DNA from: Clitoria ternatea
Taxonomy: Eukaryota; Streptophyta; Magnoliopsida; Fabales; Fabaceae
Assembly: GCA_037962975.1 (NCBI GenBank)
Contig: CM075673.1
Coordinates: 156,942,667 to 157,006,666 of the forward strand
Reading direction: 5' to 3'
DNA length: 64,000 bases
In this document: piece by piece, positions 1-11,013 of the stretch
Layout of the letters: every line of letters starts with the position of its first letter
How positions within the stretch are numbered: the first letter of the stretch is position 1
Translations under genes and position numbers: made by a program
Notes under the pieces: generated by a model
What the model saw: only the letters and a program-made list of their open reading frames with translations
What the model was told of the DNA's origin: nothing
Databases searched by the model: none

Positions 1-1126
1 GAAGATGGAAGAAGTGGACAAAGAAATTTTGGATACTTTTAGGAAAGTGGAAGTAAATATACCTCTTCTTGATGCAATCAAGCAAGTCCCCAAGTATGCC
101 AAGTTTCTAAAGGAACTGTGTACTCACAAGAGGAGACTCAAGGGTAATGAAAGGATAAGTATGGGAAGGAATGTATCTGCACTACTTAGTAAAAAAGTTT
201 CAAATATTCCTGAGAAATGCAAGGATCCAGGTACGTTTACTATACCCTGTATCATAGGCAATAACAAATTTGAAAATTGCATGTTAGATTTAGGAGCTTC
301 AATAAATGTTATGCCTATGTCTGTCTTTAAATCTCTGTCTATTGGAAATTTACAACCTACTGGTGTAGTGATTCAACTAGCCAATAGAAGTACTGCTTAC
401 CCTGCTGGAGTCATAGAGGATGTTCTGGTTCAAGTAAATCAACTTGTTTTTCCGGCTGATTTTTATGTGCTTGATATGGAAGATGGCAAGTCTGATATCC
501 CTATTCCTATCATTTTAGGAAGACCATTTTTGAAAACAGCCCGAACTATAATTGATGTCCATGCTGGAACCCTTTCTATGGAATTTGGTGACACTAAGGT
601 AAGATTTAACATTCTAGATGCCATGAAACACCCTTCTGAAAATCATTCTATTTTTCAAATTGACATTATTGATGAACCAATTTTTGAACATTTTTTTGAT
701 GTTGATTTGGAATGCATAGATGATTCAAACAATTGTTTTGCATGCGATAATTCTGAGAATTGTGATATTTGTGCTGAAATTGACAAATACATAACTGCTG
801 ATTTAGAGTCTATAGAAATACCTGTTCTGAATACAAATTTTCAAGAAGACTCTAACAAAAATTTTAAGGTGCAAGCAGCGGAACCCAAGTTTGCTTTGTT
901 AGTCCCATCTGTTTTGCAGGCACCCAATCTGGAACTAAATCTCTTACTTGAAAACCTCAAGTATTCATACTTGGGAAATGATGAGGAGCTTCCGGTGATA
1001 ACCTGTACTTCTCTTGATGAAAATCAAGAAGAAAAATTTCTGCAAGATTTGGGAAGGCACAAGAAGGCTAGACCACTATCCAATCTACTTCAAAAGGATG
1101 TGGTATTTGAGTTTGATCCACCTTGA
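1..1126 (+). pseudogene. Athila-like gag-pol fragment with protease; RT, RNase H and integrase deleted
   Basis: The window opens inside a Ty3/gypsy polyprotein. The first ATG is at 5, but the frame is probably open further upstream. Near residue 95 the motif DLGAS is the retropepsin active site in its Athila form, and ILGRPFL near residue 172 is the second conserved protease block. The segment after residue 300 is the usual linker leading to RT, but the frame jumps at about 1065 from that linker (LGRHKKA) into RPLSNLLQKDVVFEF, which in intact elements lies between RT and RNase H. It then stops after FDPP. RT, RNase H and integrase are therefore missing. The fragment matches the organisation of the Athila pol at 12535 onward. 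The family is clear; whether it is a mobilisable short derivative or a simple remnant cannot be decided here. Confidence 0.85.
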
Positions 1127-1190
1127 GGGAGTTTTTCTTACCCATCTTTTTACTTTTTCATTATATTGTCTATTTTGTATGCTCTGTCTT

Positions 1191-1226
1191 ACATTGAGGA
1201 CAATGTATGATTTAAGTGTGGGGGTG
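1191..1226 (+). promoter_or_regulatory. Hairpin plus polypurine-like motif, copy 1
   Basis: ACATTG (1191-1196) pairs perfectly with CAATGT (1201-1206) around the loop AGGA. Seven bases later comes AAGTGTGGGGGTG. The same design, with different stem bases, occurs at 19000-19031 and 20287-20322 in the second Athila element. A role in plus-strand priming or RNA packaging is inferred only from position. Confidence 0.5.
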
Positions 1227-2527
1227 GGAATATCCTTGTATATTGTTGTGTGTTGTTTTCATTGTGTGAATTTGTGATTAATTTTGTGTGACTATTTTTC
1301 AAAAAAAAAAATAATAATAAATAAAAAATTTAAAAAAAAATTTGTGTTTTTGTTTTAAAAGGCATGTTTTATTGGAATTTTAAGATATGCATGAGTAACA
1401 AGTAAATTCTCCCATGTCTGATATAAGCTTAATGATACGTTATAATTTGAACTCAAGCATTTTTGGTATGTTGAGAATGACATGATAATTGAGAGATGAT
1501 CATATATGATGGAATTATACCTTGTGAGATTTTTGAGCCTTAAAAAAAAATTTGATGGATCACTTTAAACCATCTTAATTCTTTCATGTGTGATTAATTC
1601 TTGAATGCTTACATCCTAATTTTTGTCTTGTTTCTTGATGATACTTGAAACTCATATGAATGTATTTGAAATGACACAGGCATTTTGTTCAATTGAGCCA
1701 CTAGCCATATAAGCCTACCATGAATAAATCATCCTTTGTTAGCCCCTTTGAGCCTATTTAACCATTTCTTTGTTGCAGCTCAAATAAGCCACAATGAAAA
1801 ACCAAAAATATACCTACCTTAAGAAATATATTGGAGCTTTGGAATCAAGTCAAAAATAGGCATTCAAATAAGTCTGGGGGTGTACAAAAAGGAGTCGCAA
1901 CTTTTGTTTCAAAGTGTTATGCAATCGCATAAAAAGAAAAAAAAAAGAAAAAGAAAATATTGATGAATAAATAAAATAATAAAATAAAATTTCTTGATGA
2001 TTGCGACCAAATATGATACAATAAATGTTTTACCCTCACTGTTTGCCAGTTAAATTAATTGCTCTATCATTCTTTTTGGTATCTAAACTTATTTTCTAAA
2101 TTTTACCACCCTAACCTTGGCCACATTACAACCTTGAAAAGCCCTGTTGATCTATACACGCATTTGTGTTGATTGTGGAATTGAGAAACTTGCCAAATTT
2201 TTGGACTGTCTGTTTTTCAGGAAATGTTTTGAGAGTATACACAAACCCAAAACACTTGAGAGTTGAGAGTATGTCTTATGAGGTTCTGTCACTTATGATT
2301 TTCCTTTCAGTTTGATTTAATTCTCACATGTCTAAGTGTTTGGATGATTTGTATACATATCATGATGCTCTGTATCTGCATGTTAAAAAACTCCTGTATC
2401 TCTGTATATTCTAAAACCCAATAATATGCATGCCAATTTTGTGTGTTTATTGTATTTCAATTTTAATGTTTTCAATAAAGTGTGAAACTTGTTTTTATTC
2501 TGATTTTACCCAGGAGTGCAAAAGAGT

Positions 2528-2542
2528 AAGTGTGGGGGTATT
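2528..2542 (+). promoter_or_regulatory. Polypurine tract of the first Athila-like element
   Basis: AAGTGTGGGGGTA immediately precedes the TGATGAC that opens the LTR at 2543. This is where plus-strand DNA synthesis of a gypsy element starts. Confidence 0.55.
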
Positions 2543-5049
2543 TGATGACTAATATTTTTACCCTTAATTACTTACTCTGTTTGTCTGTTTTATTTACTGT
2601 TAAATCCTAATAAATATGTTTTAGCGTAATTTGTCAGTAATCTCCGTTTGTAATTTTTATTTTCACTATTTGTTAGTAATCACTATTTTCTTATTTTTAC
2701 TGTTATTATTGAGTGTTGAATTTTATGGTTTCTGTTTTCTTTTACTGTTTACTAGTGATTGTTGTTTCCAATTTCTACTGTTTTTGTTTAGTTTGTGTTA
2801 ATTAGTATGTTTGAAATAAATTAAGCTTTCATCCTAAAATAAAATCTATTGAATTAACTAAGTTTAATTTGATTTTATTTTATTTTACAGGCTATCAAAT
2901 TATTGGAAGCTTCATGATTATTTTGCAAATAAATTACCCTCCTCCAAGTACAAATTCACATTAATTACTTTTTCTTGACAAGTATATTAATGTGAAATTG
3001 TTTTAGCTTTATCAATGCTTAAAAAAAATGAACAAAATAAACTCCATTCAGCCATGGGTCCACATGAAAGCTGCTGCAAAACAGCAATAAAATAGACAAA
3101 AACAGCAGAGAATTTCGTACAGCAACAGCAAGGAATTTTGACAGCAACAGCAGTAAAAATAGGACAACAAAATAGCAAGCAATTGGACCCCTTTTTAGCT
3201 GCTGTTTTAACGTGAATTTATAGCTGATGGGCAAAACTCCTTAACGTGAAAGGCTTCCAATTTGCAAGGTCCATTGCCAATTAATTAATTGCAAGCCAAG
3301 AAGCCCACATAGTCAAAAGTATCATCAAATTTTCCCTTCATGGTCTCATTTTCACGTGACATGCTTAAAAGAAGAAAGAATGATTGCCTAGTATTTTGTC
3401 TTCTTGCATTGCATTAAGTCTCTTTTCTTTTTCACAAAAGGGTCCCATGTGCTTTAAATTTTAATGCAAAGCTTTCCATTCCTTCTTTTCTTCTCACGGT
3501 AATGTATTGCCTAAGGAGACTAAATATTTTGTCATTTTCCTCTTGCATTCACATGGTCAACAAAGTCCAAGGGGTCAATATTTTATGCAAATGAAATGGT
3601 AATCAAAAGCTTCCAACAGCTGCACGGTCCCATGCACCATTATTTTGTACAAATTATTGACCATATAAACTCCACTCACGGAAGGCAACAAGGCAAGGTT
3701 CCATGTGCCAAAATTATTCCATACAAATAATGGACAATGGCAATGTTTTCACGTGAATGGGCTGCTGAAAATGGACAACATGTAGAGCATAATTAATGTG
3801 AAAAGCTGTAGCAAAATAGCAAAATCTGGACAGCAATTCACGTTGAAATGAGCTGCTGTATTTGGACAGCAAACAACAAGAAATGGGACAGCTTTGCTAG
3901 ATAATTTTGAATTAATTTGGCAGCACTTACCGAGCAAAGAATGGGTTCCCATTTATGAGGTATTATGCCAACGAAAAAGGGAATAAAGAGGAGGCAAAGT
4001 GGAAGCATGAGATGGCTGGCTGTCCTTTGAAGAATAAATATTCTCACCTGCAGCAGTATAAAGGGAATGTTCAAAAATAGCAGTAGGGAGGAAGGGAGAA
4101 AAACGGAGAGTCAGAGGAATTTCTGGAGCAGAGGCAGTAGCAGTGGACAGTAGGAGAAACAGAGGAAAAATTCGGGAGAACTTCATTCCGGGTTCGGTTT
4201 TTATCTTGTTTTAATTATGGAGGGCTAAAACCCTTAGATTGATTTTCTTGGAGATTAATGTAATATTATTTTTGAGGTTTTGATTTTCAATACATTTCCT
4301 TGTTGTTAGACTCTTCATAATTCTAGCTCGATTATTTAGTGTCTATTCAGTTTAATTAAGTTGTATGCTTAATCAATTTAATTAGACAGTTAGAATTAAA
4401 TAAGAAAAATTATATTAAGATAGATTAAGAAATATACATGCTTAATGAATGTTTCAAAATCAATCTTGATAGTTGTGGTTTGCTTAATTCCATAACGTTG
4501 AAGTTAGATTATGTATGTAGGCGATGTTCTATGTATGTTCAATAATTCCTAGAAATTAAAATCTTGACTCCTTTTGCTTAATTAGGATGCTTGATTAAAA
4601 TATTCATTTTTAATTAAATGAAAGTAAAGGAATTACGAATTAAAAGACGCTTAGTTGATTAATTCAAATTGAACTAAGAGAATTAACAGTAAGGAAATTG
4701 TATAGAAATCTTTTCAAATCCAAGGATAAAATAAGTTGCATTACTCCAAGAAAATCAATCGCTTGTTAGTTATTTGTTTTACATTTATTTTGTATTCGTA
4801 TATTCTGTTTTAAATTTATTGTGACAACCAAAACTTAAACAAACCCCCCCATTGTATGCTTGTTGAACTTTTATCTGTAAGAAATAAATTTTGTTTGTTA
4901 AATTTTAGTTTGTTAAAATTAGTTTAATACTAGATTTTCCTAAATTTTAGTGTTGATCCTTGAGAGAACGACCTAGGTTGACACCCTAGTACTACATTAA
5001 TTAGTTTTAATGTACTAATTTGATGGGGCCACGACAGCCGACGTCATCT
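2543..5049 (+). repeat. 3' LTR of the first Athila-like element
   Basis: It begins with TGATGAC directly after the polypurine tract. The right edge is placed where GTCATC (5043-5048) nearly mirrors TGATGAC. The terminal A of the expected GTCATCA is T, so the edge is approximate. The block just before the edge (about 4950-5030, ...AGAGAACGACCTAGGTTGACACCC...) is laid out like the end of the LTR at 10842. There is no partner LTR in the window to confirm it. About 2.5 kb is long for an Athila LTR but acceptable. Confidence 0.55.
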
Positions 5050-5646
5050 ATCATTACCAAACTTAAAAAACCCGTTATTTAATCTTGTTAAATTCTTAGA
5101 AAAATCATACAAGCTCAGAATCAGTTCGTTGTAATTTTTCTGTTCTCGTATTAAATCCCTCTACAATTCTCGTGAAGAACTTGAAAGCTAGTTCTTGCTC
5201 GATCATCCCCGAAAAGCGAAAATTTTTAGAGAAATAGTAATTTTCGTAGGAATAGTAACCTCTATAGAAAAACGCGAATATCTCTCTCATACGATGTCGA
5301 AATGACTTCATTCTTTTTTTCATGGTTTCGTATCGAAAAATCCTACAAACTTTCGTGAAGAAATGAAAAGCTAATTCCCAACAGATTTTGCGCGGCAGAA
5401 TTATCTTTCAAAAAAGAACTATTACACTAACTCCCATTTTTCTCTGTTTTTGGCGTAACTTTTACTCCGGGTGTCAGATTTTGGCATACTATATATCGTT
5501 TCGAAGATAAAGAGCCGATCTACAACTTTCATGTTGGAAATTTTTTCAGATTCTAACCGCAACTATAAGTAACTTTTTGTTTTCTTTTAAAATTAACTAT
5601 TCAAAACCGGTACTAATTAAATTTAGACCCGGTGGCCAGATTTTTC

Positions 5647-5741
5647 TATAAATATGGCATCACCCCTCTTCAAAAGCTGCACCACTCTTTCTCTCCCACT
5701 TCATGCAGCCCTTCTCTCTCTCTCTCTCCCTCTCTCTCCTC
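5647..5741 (+). promoter_or_regulatory. TATA box and CT-rich initiator-like tract
   Basis: TATAAATA at 5647-5654 is followed by a CT repeat tract at about 5710-5741, a frequent plant leader feature. No ORF of note follows, so any transcript would be non-coding or that of a mobile element. Confidence 0.35.
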
Positions 5742-6234
5742 TATTGACACTAAACCACCTCTGTTCTTCACCAAAATCACGTAAAGTCTAACTACGGAGA
5801 CAGATCATCGATTGGAGCTATGGTTTGAAAGTTGGATTCTCTCCCTCTCGTCTAGTATAAAAAAAAATATGACATCTGAGGTAAGGGGGGTATATTCTCG
5901 GGTATTCTGGGGAAATCTGAGTGAAAGGAAAGGGTTAAGGTACCTTGGGTCCTCACCTTTCCAGGACAGATTCAGTTTTGTTGTGAATTAAATGCCTTAA
6001 TTGTTATATATTTGTTATATATATTTTATGTATATGATTAATTGTCTATGTTAATTATTATTAATCATGATGATTGAATGACATAATCGGTGTTAAATTG
6101 TAAAAATATATGATCTGTATTGGATTGTGAAAATATTAAGAACCATGGGTGCCTATGTGGATTCCAGTAAGGAAGTTTTGAAAGATAAGATAAACAAGGA
6201 AATAAGGATGGATGATCACCATTTATATCATTGT

Positions 6235-6310
6235 TACTATTATTATGATTAAGATTATAATTATGATTATGAATATGATTATTATTATTATTATTATTAT
6301 CATTATTATG

Positions 6311-6341
<31 letters not shown>

Positions 6342-6369
6342 TTATTGTTATTATTGTTATTATTATTTA
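6235..6369. repeat. Imperfect (TTA)n microsatellite
   Basis: Interrupted TTA/ATT trinucleotide tract. It creates a spurious poly-asparagine reading frame on the minus strand. Confidence 0.9.
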
Positions 6370-6380
6370 CTATTAAGCTT

Positions 6381-6874
6381 AATGGACGGCTTTGCCGCCT
6401 TATTCTTAACATTTTATTTTTATTTAATTTATGTCATTTATTTTATTGAATATATTGGCTGGCTCTGCCGCCTTATTCTCTGTATTTATCTTTCCTTTTA
6501 TTTCCGCTTATCTATATTATAATGGACGGCTCTGCCGCCTTATTCTTAACATTTTATTTTTATTTAATTTATGTCATTTATTTTATTGAATATATTGGCT
6601 GGCTCTGCCACCTTATTCTCTGCATTTATCTTTCCTTTTATTTCCGCTTATCTATATTATAATGGACGGCTTTGCCGCCTTATTCTTAAAATTTTATTTT
6701 TATTTAATTTATGTCATTTATTTTATTGAATATATTGGCTGGCTCTGCCGCCTTATTCTTTGCATTTATCTTTCTTTTTATTTCCGCTTATCTATATTAT
6801 AATAGACGGCCCTGCCGCCTTATTCTCTCTATTTATTTTTCCTTTTATTTCATTTTTTTATAACAGACGATGCC

Positions 6875-6878
<4 letters not shown>
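6381..6878 (+). repeat. 140-bp tandem repeat with CGGC-TTT-GCCG hairpins
   Basis: Units start at 6381, 6521, 6661 and 6801, an exact 140-bp period, with three full copies and one partial. Each unit holds two GC-rich islands (GGACGGCTTTGCCGCC and GGCTGGCTCTGCCGCC types), about 75 bp apart in otherwise AT-rich DNA. Each island can fold on itself. Divergence among units is only a few bases, which suggests recent amplification. Confidence 0.85.

Positions 6879-6957
<79 letters not shown>
6875..6957. repeat. (TTA)n microsatellite
   Basis: An uninterrupted trinucleotide run of about 27 units directly follows the partial fourth 140-bp unit. It produces a spurious poly-isoleucine frame. Confidence 0.9.
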
Positions 6958-6958
<1 letters not shown>

Positions 6959-8031
6959 TTGTAACTAATATTATTGTTTAAGTTATGAATAATAAAATAA
7001 GGAACAAACTACTTATTCTTTAAACGAAACATTATTTTATCCAAGATATAACTGATATATTTTCTTGAATAATAATAAATAAAATAATAAAAATAATTTA
7101 CAACGTCTTAAAAATTGGTGGACCTAACAACATGAATATGACGAGGCTGGAATCACATAGATACCTAGGGATCAAAGTAATGATAAAACTTAAATAATGC
7201 ACTTTGCATCATAAAAATATTTTTAAAGGAGAAAAATTATCTAGAGCATACACCTGGTACGCTGGAGGACATTCACGTTCGATCTCCATGAAGATCTTGG
7301 GAGTACAACTGGAACGGCAACCCAATGGCATCAGAGTCGCGCCTGATAGCCGGGTGAGACGATGCAATTCTAGTGTACTTTGACTAAATGACGGAGTGTA
7401 ACTATGATCGTAGGGATCCAAGCTCCAAAAATATATAAATCAATAATAAGAACCAATGAGTTCATTCGTACCCTATGGGAGCTTGGGCGGACCCTGATCG
7501 CTCTAGAAAATGGAATGGAGATATTCCAAAGAATGAGAAGAAGAAATGATTTATTGGGCCCACATGCATCATGAGACTTAACCAAAGATAAATCATAATA
7601 AATTCAACTCATGCATTCCATGACAACATATTTGATTGTTATAATTTTGAACATGTTAATTGTATGATTATGTGATATTATCTGTTAACTGGATTATGTC
7701 CGCACCGGATAACCTTCAGGGTCTTGGGTTATACTCACCCTTACTGTTGACAATTTTCAGAGGAATTAGGAAATCAAGAACCTGAGTATGAAGAACCGCA
7801 ATATGCTGAACCCACTCAGAATGATCATTAAAAATAGAATATATGTAGTTGAATATTTATGGATGACTGTATTAATATTTAAGGGTGTCTGCGTGCCCCA
7901 ATCTGTTAAGAGTATAATTACTTACAGTTTGTGAATGACTATGTGATTTATCTACTATTTGCTTCCACTGATCTGCCATTATATCATTAAAAAAAATATT
8001 TCACTTTTTCTAAAAACTGTTAACACTCTTA

Positions 8032-8056
8032 GTTAAATAGGATGATCCTATTTAAC
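8032..8056. repeat. 25-bp perfect palindrome
   Basis: GTTAAATAGGAT (8032-8043), one spacer base, then ATCCTATTTAAC (8045-8056). Outer, weaker complementarity (TAACACTC near 8020 with GGGTGTTA near 8080) could extend it. Confidence 0.8.
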
Positions 8057-8090
8057 GGGTTTGTCTTATCTAACCAAGGGTGTTACAACA

Positions 8091-8586
8091 CCCCACTCAA
8101 AAGTATGGAACTCGGAAGTGTCTCTACCCGAAAAGTGCTCCTTCGAAGTTCAGAGCCCTTTTTCGTTCAGAATGAATTCACTTGGGAATTATCCACTCGG
8201 AAATATCTGTACCCGAGAAATACTCATTCGAAGTCAAGGCCTTTCTTCGCTTGGAAGTGATTCCCTCGGAAATAACCCACTCGGAAATATCTCACTCGGA
8301 GACACTTACAACTGAAAGGATCATTCGGAATCGAAGTTCAGTCCTCTCTTGGAAATCCTTTCACCTGGGAATATCGCTCAGAGTCGAAGATGAACCCGAG
8401 CACAAGCTCTCGGCAACTTTGAAAATAGGCCCAAACACAGGCTCTAGGCAATCTTTAAGGCACACCCGAGAACAAGCTCTTGGTAATTCTTAACGCACAC
8501 CCGAGCATGAATAGAAAGAAGGGGTTCCAAGCGACAGGACTCCCCATTCTTGGTGAAAATTGACCGGACCAAAATAGGTGTTCACA
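8091..8586 (-). repeat. 3' LTR of the Ogre-like element, truncated
   Basis: On the minus strand it opens TGTGAACACC at 8586, next to the polypurine tract, and matches 46782-47280. The match stops at 8091, where unrelated DNA begins, so roughly 2.4 kb of the LTR is missing. The body has degenerate repeats around CACTCGGAAATATCT and CCCGAAAAGT. Confidence 0.75.
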
Positions 8587-8620
8587 GATGCCCCTCTTTA
8601 ATTCTTTTCCATGAGAAAAG
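8587..8620 (-). promoter_or_regulatory. Polypurine tract and adjacent hairpin of the Ogre-like element
   Basis: On the minus strand ATTAAAGAGGGGCATC runs into the LTR start at 8586. Immediately upstream, a perfect 6-bp stem, CTTTTC/GAAAAG around a 5-nt loop, occupies 8604-8620. Confidence 0.6.
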
Positions 8621-8794
8621 CATGAAGTCTCTTCTTGCTTTTTGAAATGGAAAGGAAGTAAAGACGTGAACACCATCGTCAAAGTCATGCCAACTTTAAT
8701 AACCAGGAGAACCAGATGAGGGGGAAACCTAGGAATTGACACTTGAAGCTTTTACTCTCTTTTTTACCTTTTTTTGTTTGTTTTTTTATTTACT

Positions 8795-9355
8795 AGGGTA
8801 ATGTTCAGTTGGCTGAAAAGGAAAAAAAAGGTGATGGTGTTGCCTCACGGTTGACAAGAAAGTAAAGGTTGGGGTTGACCCTCGGTTGACAAGAAATGTA
8901 AAAATTAGGGTTGACCCTGGTTTGAGATGATTGAAAGAATCTTGGGGTACTGTTCCTTGACTGAAAAAAAAAGGATCTGGGGTGATGCCCCAGTTTAACA
9001 TAACTGAAAGTATCTTGGGGGAAATTGCCCCTTGACTAAAACAAGAGAAACTCGGGGTGATGCCCCAGTTTGAGCTTACTGGGGAATTCAGGGTACTGCC
9101 CTTAACTGAAAGAAAATGAACCTGGGGTGATGCCTCAGTTTGACATGATTAAAAGAATCTTGGGGGACATTGCCCCTTGACTATAACAGAATGAACCTGG
9201 GGTGATGCCCCGATTTAATCTATCTGGGAATTCGGGGCACTGCCCCTTTTGACTGGAAGAGAGATCTGGGGACCACTGGGGATGTATGGTAGCTTGCCGG
9301 GAGAGGGAATTCTGGGGGATGCCCCAGTTTGAGCTATTTTGGGTGATTCGGGGTG
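8795..9355. repeat. 3' UTR minisatellite of the Ogre-like element, about 70-75 bp unit
   Basis: The core GGGGTGATGCCCCAGTTTGA recurs near 8978, 9053, 9124 and 9199, alternating with a related half-unit around TTGGGG-N5-GCCCCTTGACT. Each half-unit can form a GGGG-N5-CCCC stem. The array resumes at 21853 beyond the Athila insertion (GATGTCCCAGTTTGA), so it was one array before insertion. Variable tandem arrays in the 3' region of Ogre-type elements are known. Confidence 0.75.
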
Positions 9356-9360
9356 TCATC
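9356..9360. repeat. Target-site duplication TCATC, left copy
   Basis: Identical to 21848-21852 on the other side of the element. Confidence 0.9.
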
Positions 9361-10842
9361 TGATAGGTGTTTTGTTTGCATGATTTTAGTGGCTTTTTAT
9401 TTAGTTTTTCTAGGTCATTTGTGTTATCTTGTCCCTAATTCCAAGTATTTTTTCTTTCATTCCGCATTTGTTACTCGGGTGTTTCAAGTTTTTACAGGAA
9501 TAGCTTGTTTACAGGTACATACATTCCAAACGCGAAGTATTCGAGGAAGCATTAGATAAATGGAAGAGTTTCAAGTTATGAAAAAGCAGCAAAGTGAAGT
9601 CCAGAGAAACCCACTGGCAGTGGGTTTTTCCCACTACCAGTGGATCCTGCTGCCCTATAACAAAAACTTACACAAATTAGGGTCCAGAGAAACCCACTGG
9701 CCGTGGGTTTTTCCCACTGCCAGTGGATCTTGCTGCCATGTAGAGAAAATGCATATCTTGGGGTCCAGAAAAACCCACTGGCTGTGGGTTCCTCTGTTTG
9801 AATACTCAAAAATTTAAAAATTGGACCTCCAGTACGATCCACTGGCCGTGGGTTTTTCCCACTGCCAGTGGGTTTTTGCACGCACAAGAGTTTCCTTATT
9901 TTAGGGAGCAGTTTCTGAGGTTTTTAAGGGACAGTTGGAGAGAGGCAAAACAGAGGCATTTTTGGGTCGTTTTTGGAGAGAAAAAGAGAGAGTTTTCACT
10001 GGGGATTATTGAAGAAATCAAGGCCATAGACGTTGAAGAACTTCTTTGGGCAGATTTCAGAAAGATTCATAAGCACAAGTGAGAGCTTTTGCTTTATGTT
10101 CTTTGCTTTCTTCTTAGGTTTTCTCTTTCTCTGTAATTTCTGAATTTGATTCCATCAATGGGCTGTAGTGAATTAAGCATGTGTAGCTAAACGTTATCTT
10201 GGGATTAGGGTGTGACAATGCTTATGTATTGAACCTCTTTTGGATTTTTCTGTTTGTTAATTCATTGCTTCTATTCAATTTCCATGAACGTGTAATGCTT
10301 TTGAATACCTAGAGATAGGATCAATTGAAATTAAACTCTAAGAGAATCGAAAGGTTAATTAGTTGTTTGAATGCATGAAATTGAACTTAGAATCATAGGT
10401 CACGAAAGTGGGTATGACAATTCGAGGTTTAATAGGACTCCACCGTTCTTAACAAGTTCACATAATAAATCGAACGCGGTTCTTTATTATTTGGGCACAT
10501 TAATGTTACTCTAAGAAGAGGGCTTAATTAAATTCGGAAATCCAACCTTAGAGCGTGAATTAATAAATAGAAAGGTCTTAGGAAAATTAAATACATGGCA
10601 TGATCATATACCAAATCCCAAGAGTTTCACCCTCATTTGTTCTATTTCAATCTCAGAATTCATTTAGTTCTTTCAGATAGCATTCCTTCTTAACTTCTGT
10701 TTTCCTTAATTTTCTAAATTACAAACCTAATTTCACAATTTTCTAGATAATTGAACCACTGTGAAAACTTGTACTTGGGAACAATCTCTGTGGGACGATA
10801 ACTTTTTATTACGCGATACCTAGTGCGCTTGCGGGCCTATCA
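9361..10842 (+). repeat. 5' LTR of the Athila element
   Basis: Starts TGATAGG and ends CCTATCA, 1482 bp. It is followed after 7 bases by the PBS. A palindrome array occupies 9600-9885. The 3' part, from about 10100, is AT-rich and ends in the conserved GGGACGATAACT block shared with 21797 onward. Confidence 0.95.
9600..9885. repeat. Palindrome array CCCACTGGCNGTGGG in the 5' LTR
   Basis: Seven units of about 15 bp, each nearly self-complementary, mostly paired as two units joined by TTTTT or TTTTTC. The same array with two extra units is at 20575-20880, and related units fill 16649-16965. Confidence 0.9.
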
Positions 10843-10849
10843 AGTTTTT

Positions 10850-10867
10850 TGGCGCCGTTGCCGGGGA
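10850..10867 (+). promoter_or_regulatory. Primer-binding site, tRNA-Asp type
   Basis: TGGCGCCGTTGCCGGGGA is complementary to the 3' end of plant tRNA-Asp including CCA. It lies 7 bases after the LTR end. tRNA-Asp priming is typical of Athila elements. Confidence 0.9.
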
Positions 10868-11013
10868 TTGTCCCCCAATATTAGTTAAACGGTGTTTTGA
10901 TTAGACTAGATTTTTATTTTTCTGCATAATTTTTCTGTTTTTCTTTAGTTCTTATTTTTTCTGCAGAAATTACGTGTTGGTATTTGTTGTTAGAGGGTTT
11001 TGCAGGTTTATAT

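Larger units (their letters stand above)
1127..2542 (+). other. 3' non-coding region of the first Athila-like element
   Basis: This 1.4 kb stretch holds no credible gene. It contains three G-rich polypurine-like motifs of the form AAGTSTGGGGGT, starting at 1214, 1870 and 2528. The last lies just before the LTR and is the likely functional polypurine tract. A perfect 6-bp hairpin (1191-1206) precedes the first. Landmarks shared with the 3' region of the second Athila element (18999-20286) include TTTTTGAGCC and a CCATTACAACC-type block near 2125. A-rich and T-rich runs around 1300-1350 and 1940-1990 may be old poly(A) or slippage tracts. Confidence 0.6.
5050..8090. other. Unassigned AT-rich block, possibly a solo or truncated LTR
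   Basis: No gene is recognised. A TATA box (TATAAATA, 5647-5654) is followed about 50 bases later by a CT-rich tract, an arrangement typical of a plant core promoter and leader. Then come microsatellites and a 140-bp tandem repeat. A short acidic open stretch near 7765-7830, after a possible splice acceptor (TTTTCAG), ends at a TAA. Read on the minus strand the block starts TGTAACACCC at 8090, a common LTR opening, exactly where homology to the Ogre-like LTR begins at 8091. It may be an LTR or solo LTR that inserted into, or replaced, the end of the Ogre-like LTR. Confidence 0.35.

Noticed and set aside
6065..6412. Minus-strand ORF rich in asparagine
   Set aside because: It is translation of the TTA microsatellite and flanking DNA; no domain.
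6760..6981. ORF ending in poly-isoleucine
   Set aside because: Produced by the (TTA)n run.
9560..10082. Overlapping ORFs in both strands of the Athila LTR, also at 16756-17174 and 20474-20958
   Set aside because: They arise from the palindrome units, which lack stops in several frames.
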